64,000 nt of DNA, from assembly GCA_937887565.1 (NCBI GenBank), contig CALABS010000077.1, positions 186,001-250,000 on the forward strand, read 5' to 3'. Of this stretch, positions 60,059 to 64,000 are shown in pieces. Numbering within the stretch: position 1 is the first letter of the stretch; each line of letters opens with the position of its first letter. The DNA comes from an uncultured Rhodospirillaceae bacterium. GTDB lineage: Bacteria; Pseudomonadota; Alphaproteobacteria; Rhodospirillales; Magnetospirillaceae. The notes below the pieces were generated by a model, which was given only the letters and a program-made list of their open reading frames with translations, ran no database searches and was not told where the DNA came from. The position numbers and the translations under genes are program-made.

Positions 60059-61528
60059 ATGCGCTACTCCGCCGGCCTGTTCGTGCGCCTGGTCGCCCTC
60101 ATTTTCATCCGCGCCAGCATCCTTCCCCCTGACCACCCCGCGTGCAGGGTTTCATCTGTTCACGAAGAAAGCCTCACCATGGGGGCTATCCTGGCCGAAG
60201 GCTGGCAGTCCCTCGATCGCCGGGATTATCGCCAGATGGCCGTCTATCTGGCCGTCATCGGCTTCATGGCTGCCGTTGCCCTGGGGTTCGCGACGGCCTT
60301 CCTTCAGGCCGCTTTCGGCACGGCCTGGGCAGCGGATGCGTGGACCAGCATTGCCCAGAGCGAGAACTTCGCCGCCCGCTGGCTGCGGGGGGTGTTCGGG
60401 ATCAGCACCGGCAACTCGCCGACGGAAATCGGTTCAGCCTTGGGTGCCATGCTGCTGGTCTATAACGCCTCGGCCATGGGCTTGGGCGTCTTCCTCGCGC
60501 TCTACAACGTCGGTGTGGTCGTCCTCGAATCCGCCAAGCACGGCAAGGTCGGGGGGCAGCGGCACTCCATGCTGTGGGCTCCCATCCGGCTGGTCTTCGG
60601 CATGGGGCTGCTTGTCCCCGTAGCCGATGGCTGGAATGGTGGGCAGTTGCTTGCCGTCTGGCTTGCCGGACAGGGCTCAAAAGTTGCCTCGACGGTCTGG
60701 CAGGCGCATGTCGATCACCTGGCTTCAGGCCGAGGCGCGATCGTCACCCCGCCCGTGTCCGCCCAGTTGGAACCGGTCATCGGCACTCTGCTCAGCATCG
60801 AGACCTGTATGGCGGCATTCAACACCGTCGCCACCCTGAGCGGTGATCCGCCGTACATCGCGGTCAAGGTCGCTCGCCATTTGTCACCCAGCGGGCTTCC
60901 AGCCGCGACCTATGCTGTGGAGCGGTCCTACGACGGATCATCCCATTACCCCCGCAAGGCCTGCGGCTCGATCGTTTTCATTCCGCCAGAGGCCATGGAC
61001 TATGCCGGCGAGCGGATAATGGTCGCGGCCCAACGTGACGCCCTGATGGCCGTCCTGCCCGAGATCCAGGCTCTGGCTCGGCAGATCGTGGAGGCCAATC
61101 ACCCGAATCCTGCATTGCGGCAGCCGCTTCCCAGCACCAGTGTCGGAAGCAGGATTGCCCAGCGATACATGCAGGCGCTGGTCGCCAAGGTTGGGCCTGC
61201 TGTCGATGCCCAGCATCACGAGGCGAGCCGAAAGGCCTCTGCGGAGATCGCCGCGGCGGGGTGGGTGGCTGCGCCAGCTTGGATCCATACCCTTTCCCGC
61301 ATGAATTCCGAGCTGATCAAGACAGCCTCGACGCCCCCGGAAGTCAGTGGTCCGGCATTGGCCTGGGACTGGCCCGAGGAGGTTCGTGCCGCCGTGACGT
61401 CGGCCGACCAGTATTGGAATACCGCGTCCGCCGATATGGGCGTTCCCACGTTTCAGTCAGTGACCATGAGCGCCACGCCGCCCCCGTGGAAGATACGGCT
61501 CTATCCGAGCCCACTCGTCGTCGCTTAA
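60059..61528 (+). CDS. DotA/TraY-like conjugation protein, apparently truncated
   Basis: The 489-residue product resembles the N-terminal half of DotA/TraY, polytopic inner-membrane proteins of IncI/Dot-Icm-type IV secretion. Features are an initial hydrophobic segment followed by ILPPDHPAC, a membrane helix MAVYLAVIGFMAAVALGFATAFLQ, ALGAMLLVYNASAMGLGVFLALYNVGVV, and the loop GQRHSMLWAPIRLVFGMGLLVPVADGWNGGQLLAVWLAGQG. DotA/TraY proteins are usually 750-1000 residues with more membrane helices at the end; here the frame stops after a soluble region. Start codon uncertain (60059 or 60179). No other transfer genes are present, so it is a remnant. Confidence 0.65.
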   Translation: MRYSAGLFVRLVALIFIRASILPPDHPACRVSSVHEESLTMGAILAEGWQSLDRRDYRQMAVYLAVIGFMAAVALGFATAFLQAAFGTAWAADAWTSIAQSENFAARWLRGVFGISTGNSPTEIGSALGAMLLVYNASAMGLGVFLALYNVGVVVLESAKHGKVGGQRHSMLWAPIRLVFGMGLLVPVADGWNGGQLLAVWLAGQGSKVASTVWQAHVDHLASGRGAIVTPPVSAQLEPVIGTLLSIETCMAAFNTVATLSGDPPYIAVKVARHLSPSGLPAATYAVERSYDGSSHYPRKACGSIVFIPPEAMDYAGERIMVAAQRDALMAVLPEIQALARQIVEANHPNPALRQPLPSTSVGSRIAQRYMQALVAKVGPAVDAQHHEASRKASAEIAAAGWVAAPAWIHTLSRMNSELIKTASTPPEVSGPALAWDWPEEVRAAVTSADQYWNTASADMGVPTFQSVTMSATPPPWKIRLYPSPLVVA

Positions 61529-61736
61529 CCAGAAAAGCCCGCTTGCCATCCAAGCCTCCCGCCTCTGTCGGGAATCTTGAATCACAGCGCGGGCTCACTG
61601 GGAATCCCCTAATTGAGTACGGACCCTAGCGCACGACTCCTCCTTGCAGCCGCACCGGCAGCGGCGGTCAATATTCCTGCGGATGTGCGCGCACATCTAA
61701 GAGAACTGGCGGAGAGCCAGCTATGATCCGGATTGA

Positions 61737-62378
61737 TCAATCGTCAGGAGGCGCATCCCGAACGTCCCTTGAGAAGTCATTTGCTGCGCGTCCAGATGCA
61801 TCAAATTTTCCGACGGCATCTGCACCTGCCCATGTAGACACCATCTCCTCTCTTAGGGCGGAAAAAGTGGCGAGACCAAAGCTGTTTAGCCGGTAATCTG
61901 TTGGCGGCCCATTCTTATATGCATAGTGGCTTACCTGGATGAAATCGATTTTTATTAAGTATTCTAATGCCGATTTAACCTGAGCAAGTTCCGCTCCAGA
62001 ACATTTTTTAATACCATCTCCCAAGCCGCTGAAAGTAAGAACACATAGCTCCATCGGCGTAAAGCCGCGGATCATATCCTGCTGCATACGACCATTCAAA
62101 AGCATTGATAAACCAACTTCGCGGACCAGTGGCCCCGTATAATTTTCCAGATAGGCCAACAGCGCCTTGCGGACCACAGGGTTTCTTGAAACAGAGGTTT
62201 CTGCAATAAGGCCAATTTCCTCCGGTTTCCCGAATTCATTGAGCTTAAGGGAAACTGCAACGCGAGCCAAATCCGGTCGCGCCAGAACCATTATCGGCAC
62301 AATGACGACAACGAATATCGCAGCGGCAAAACCACCGAAATGCGCGAAATAACGCAAATAACGCAGCACTTTTGCCAT
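61737..62378 (-). CDS. membrane-anchored unknown protein of the element
   Basis: The 213-residue protein has one N-terminal membrane helix (FGGFAAAIFVVVIVPIMVLA, about 15-34). A soluble helical domain follows (LLAYLENYTGPLVREVGLSMLLN; MELCVLTFSGLGDGIKKCSGAELAQVKSALEYLIKIDFIQV) that reads like a winged-helix arrangement, with an acidic tail. AAGGAGGGGG fixes the start at 62378. Base composition is clearly more AT-rich than the surrounding genes, a sign of foreign origin. It is 17 bases upstream of the integrase stop in the same direction. I do not recognise a family. Confidence 0.65.
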   Translation of the reverse strand: MAKVLRYLRYFAHFGGFAAAIFVVVIVPIMVLARPDLARVAVSLKLNEFGKPEEIGLIAETSVSRNPVVRKALLAYLENYTGPLVREVGLSMLLNGRMQQDMIRGFTPMELCVLTFSGLGDGIKKCSGAELAQVKSALEYLIKIDFIQVSHYAYKNGPPTDYRLNSFGLATFSALREEMVSTWAGADAVGKFDASGRAANDFSRDVRDAPPDD

Positions 62379-62395
62379 AGGCCCCCTCCTTGATA

Positions 62396-63394
62396 TCACC
62401 CCATCTTCCGCGCCAAATCCGCCGCACGCAGGTTCGTATACCGCTTGAGCATCTGCAAATCCTGGTGCCCCGTCACGGCGGCCAGCTCGAGGACGTTCCA
62501 CCCCGCCTCTGCGAGCCGGCTGGTGGCCTCGTGGCGGAGGTCGTGCAGGTGGAAGTGGTGGAGGCCAGCGCGGTCCCTGGCTCGCGTCCAGGCGTGCTTG
62601 AGGGCGTCCAGGGTCACCGGGAACACCTGGCCCCCAATCGAGCACGGAAGGTCATCCAGCGCCTTCACGGCGCGACTGCTGAGGGGGACGGTGCGCCCTC
62701 GCCCGTTCTTGGTATCCGGGAGGTGGGCAGTCCGGTCGACCAAGTCCACATGCTCCCAGGTCAGGGACAGCAATTCCCCGCGCCGCATGGCCGTTTCCAG
62801 GGCCACGATCACGAACGGCTTGATCCAGGGGTTCCGGGATGCGTCCAGGGCGTCCAGGAGCTTCTTTTCGTCGTCTGGTGACAGGCGCACGTCCCGTTCG
62901 TCCGCCACCTTTGGTCGGCGGACGTGGGATACCGGGTTGTCGATCAGCCCGACCCGGCGCCGGACGGATTCCAGCACGGCATGCAGGAGGTTGATTTCCC
63001 GGCACACGCTGCCGGGCGCGATGGCCTCCAGGCGGCGGTCCCGGTATTCCTCGATGTGGTGGGTGCGGAGGTTCGCGAGGGCGTAGGCGCACAGCGCCGG
63101 CTCCTCACGCTGGAAGCGCCCCAGGCGCACGGCCTCGATATCCCCGCCTTTATGGGTCGGAGCGACGGCTTTGAGGTAATGGCCGATGGCATCCCCCAGC
63201 GTCATTTGTTCCGCCGGGCGGCGATCCACGAAGGCGCCGCGATCCATCTCGCCTTCGACGCCGCGCGCCCACGCCTCGGCGTCGTTCTTGCGGTCAAAGG
63301 TCTTGGATTGGACGGGGAAGCCCTGGCGGCGAATCTTCGCCTGCCAGCCGATCAGCTCGCCGTTGCGATTGAAGCGTTTGGTGATGGTCGCCAC
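62396..63394 (-). CDS. tyrosine site-specific integrase
   Basis: The 332-residue recombinase starts VATITKRFNRNGELIGWQAKIRRQGF, a DNA-binding arm-type domain common in tRNA-associated integrases. The catalytic set is complete: Arg in LETAMRRGELLSLTWEHV, HLHDLRHEATSRL (HxxR), TGHQDLQMLKRY (His and the nucleophile Tyr). It sits beside the intact tRNA-Pro as expected for island integrases. The open frame extends through the tRNA to 63751, but that part is tRNA sequence. The GTG at 63394 gives the usual family start with GGAG upstream; 63469 and 63487 are alternatives. Confidence 0.92.
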   Translation of the reverse strand: MATITKRFNRNGELIGWQAKIRRQGFPVQSKTFDRKNDAEAWARGVEGEMDRGAFVDRRPAEQMTLGDAIGHYLKAVAPTHKGGDIEAVRLGRFQREEPALCAYALANLRTHHIEEYRDRRLEAIAPGSVCREINLLHAVLESVRRRVGLIDNPVSHVRRPKVADERDVRLSPDDEKKLLDALDASRNPWIKPFVIVALETAMRRGELLSLTWEHVDLVDRTAHLPDTKNGRGRTVPLSSRAVKALDDLPCSIGGQVFPVTLDALKHAWTRARDRAGLHHFHLHDLRHEATSRLAEAGWNVLELAAVTGHQDLQMLKRYTNLRAADLARKMG

Positions 63395-63483
63395 TGGGGG
63401 ACACTCCGGGACAGTGCCTAATTGCTCAGTGTCCCCGAATTGTCCCGCAAATTCAATCCCCGGTCCCATGCCGGTGATTAGAC

Positions 63484-63521
63484 CCATCGACAAACCGCAG
63501 AACTCTGCGGTTTGTCGATGG
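63484..63521. repeat. perfect 18-bp inverted repeat at the tRNA-Pro 3' end
   Basis: CCATCGACAAACCGCAGA and its exact complement are separated by AC. The right arm ends in the encoded CCA of tRNA-Pro (63519-63521). The rest belongs to the element. It could form a strong hairpin in the tRNA trailer and act as a replacement 3' processing/termination signal, although no T-run follows, or it may serve recombination. Confidence 0.85.
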
Positions 63522-63568
63522 TCGGAGTGAGAGGATTCGAACCTCCGGCCCCTGCCTCCCGAAGACAG
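63519..63568. repeat. att repeat, right copy (within tRNA-Pro)
   Basis: Identical over all 50 bases to 59751-59800. It spans from the CCA end through the anticodon loop of tRNA-Pro, so integration leaves the tRNA whole. Confidence 0.93.
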
Positions 63569-63595
63569 TGCTCTACCAGGCTGAGCTACACTCCG
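63519..63595 (-). tRNA. tRNA-Pro (anticodon CGG)
   Basis: On the minus strand the 77-base gene folds as a full cloverleaf. The acceptor stem CGGAGTG/CACTCCG has discriminator A and an encoded CCA. The D-arm is AGCTCAGCCTGGTAGAGC, the anticodon stem CTGTC/GGCAG has loop TTCGGGA (anticodon CGG, reading CCG), and the T-arm is GGAGGTTCGAATCCTC. Its last 50 bases are the att repeat. It is the intact copy after insertion of the element. Confidence 0.96.
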
Positions 63596-63613
63596 GTCGC
63601 CTGCGAGGCGCCT

Positions 63614-63642
63614 CTTATAACGCCAACCTCGGCGGGGTGCAA
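63614..63642 (-). promoter_or_regulatory. sigma70-type promoter of tRNA-Pro
   Basis: On the minus strand TTGCAC (63642-63637) and TATAAG (63619-63614) are separated by 17 bases, giving a good housekeeping promoter. The -10 box lies 18 bases before the tRNA 5' end. Confidence 0.65.
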
Positions 63643-63683
63643 AGGGATTTTGCGCGGGGCGGAAAGTGCCTACATTCAAGGGC

Positions 63684-63905
63684 ATGACGCTGTGGACCGA
63701 CACCTCTACCGTCACCTGTCCGGCCTGCGGACACCGCCAGTCGGAGTTCATGCACGGCCCGCTGTCGCGGCTGGTCTGCGTCGCCTGCGGTCACGAGATG
63801 CGGCCGCCGCCCGGTGGTTGCTGCGTGTTCTGCGCCTATGGCGACTTCCCCTGTCCCGACCAGCAGGTGGCTGGGTCGTGCTCGTGCGGAAGCGAGGGGG
63901 CATAG
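63684..63905 (+). CDS. small GDCCVxC-like Cys-rich protein
   Basis: The 73-residue protein has paired cysteines TCPACGH (C12, C15) and CVACGH (C32, C35), and then PPGGCCVFCAYGDFPCP (C46, C47, C50, C57). This is the signature block of GDCCVxC-domain proteins, small metal- or redox-linked proteins that in some bacteria contain selenocysteine at the CC site. The Asp of GDCC is Gly here. The tail GSCSCGSEGA adds two more Cys. It likely binds metal; the function is unknown. It is divergent from tRNA-Pro. Confidence 0.65.
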   Translation: MTLWTDTSTVTCPACGHRQSEFMHGPLSRLVCVACGHEMRPPPGGCCVFCAYGDFPCPDQQVAGSCSCGSEGA

Positions 63906-63908
63906 GAA

Positions 63909-63936
63909 AAGCCCCGCCGCTTGCGCGACGGGGCTT
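63909..63936 (-). terminator. terminator of the glutamine synthetase gene
   Basis: AAGCCCCG at 63909-63916 and CGGGGCTT at 63929-63936 form a stem. On the minus strand it extends to GCCCCGTCGC / GCGGCGGGGC with a GCAA loop, followed by TTTTCC. It lies 25 bases after the stop of the minus-strand gene at the window edge and also ends close behind the small plus-strand gene. Confidence 0.8.
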
Positions 63937-63960
63937 GCCTTGTCGAACCGGAAACCCCGA

Positions 63961-64000
63961 TCAGACCGAATAGTACATCTGGAACTCGACCGGATGCGGG
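63961..64000 (-). CDS. glnA: glutamine synthetase type I (C-terminal end only)
   Basis: Only the last 12 residues are in the window: PHPVEFQMYYSV, then TGA. HPVEF-x-MYYSV is the highly conserved C-terminus of bacterial type I glutamine synthetase, which makes glutamine from glutamate and ammonia. The rest lies to the right of the window. A terminator follows the gene. Confidence 0.85.
   Translation of the reverse strand, partial: PHPVEFQMYYSV

Larger units (their letters stand above)
59751..63568. mobile_element. small integrated element in tRNA-Pro
   Basis: The region is bounded by a perfect 50-bp direct repeat of the tRNA-Pro 3' end and encodes a tyrosine integrase next to the intact tRNA. 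Other cargo is a membrane-anchored unknown with clearly lower GC and a shortened DotA/TraY-like conjugation protein. The displaced tRNA terminator lies just outside the left repeat. TGTCCC-type short repeats occur at both ends (59884-59912; 63396-63447). At about 3.8 kb it is too small for a working conjugative element, so it is probably the residue of a larger one. Confidence 0.88.

Noticed and set aside
61613..61726. A 37-codon TTG-started frame (..AAVNIPADVRAHLRELAESQL)
   Set aside because: No ribosome site and no recognisable family; it may be the tail of a deleted gene but cannot be supported.
63395..63751. Extension of the integrase frame through the tRNA gene
   Set aside because: The codons from 63519 to 63595 are tRNA-Pro; the family N-terminus matches the GTG at 63394.
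1..64000. CRISPR arrays, rRNA genes or insertion sequences
   Set aside because: I saw no regularly spaced repeats, no rRNA-like sequence and no transposase-like gene with terminal inverted repeats.

Overview
The window is high-GC DNA with long, tightly packed genes and frequent ATGA/GTGA stop-start overlaps. The gene set (FlbT, FlaF, FliX, MipZ, a DksA lacking most zinc-finger cysteines) points to an alphaproteobacterium. A flagellin/Maf/nonulosonate locus next to flgIJKL suggests a Rhodospirillales spirillum such as Magnetospirillum. That species-level guess is inference from gene content only.

Layout. 1-1534: end of a RidA-like gene, a short-chain dehydrogenase and a DsbA-like isomerase. 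1550-10593: flagellar genes. The operon flgI-flgJ-flgN-like-flgK-flgL runs on the minus strand behind a good sigma54-type promoter at 9941-9956; flbT and fliX are on the plus strand. 10722-15117: dksA, an FHA/membrane/protease fusion, small unknowns and an unusual soluble MCP-like protein. 15239-17076: two tandem methyltransferase-like paralogs. 17098-23533: a seven-gene, translationally coupled minus-strand operon (acyl carrier protein, GNAT-like protein, methyltransferase, HMGL-type aldolase, AMP-ligase, cyclase, VOC protein) that looks like an uncharacterised acyl-group pathway. 23692-31547: a glycosyltransferase, mipZ, a molybdopterin oxidoreductase, an LhgO-like oxidase, a GH114-like protein and a degenerate AMP-synthetase.

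31612-57526 is a flagellin glycosylation region. It holds the flagellin gene, a nonulosonate (legionaminate-type) set (CMP-transferase, NeuD-like acetyltransferase, LegG, LegI, LegB-like, LegC, PtmE-like), an amidotransferase trio (PP-loop ligase plus HisF- and HisH-like proteins), three related TPR/heptosyltransferase-like proteins, an OGT-like glycosyltransferase, Maf, and three FlaF-family proteins. The likely logic is: make the CMP-activated sugar, modify it, transfer it to flagellin with Maf (and perhaps the OGT-like protein), and control flagellin through FlbT and FlaF.

57672-59708 holds ordinary small proteins. 59751-63568 is a 3.8 kb integrated element flanked by a perfect 50-bp repeat of the 3' part of tRNA-Pro(CGG). 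It carries a tyrosine integrase, a membrane-anchored unknown with lower GC, and a cut-down DotA/TraY-like conjugation protein. The window closes with the tRNA, a GDCCVxC-like small protein and the 3' end of a glutamine synthetase gene.
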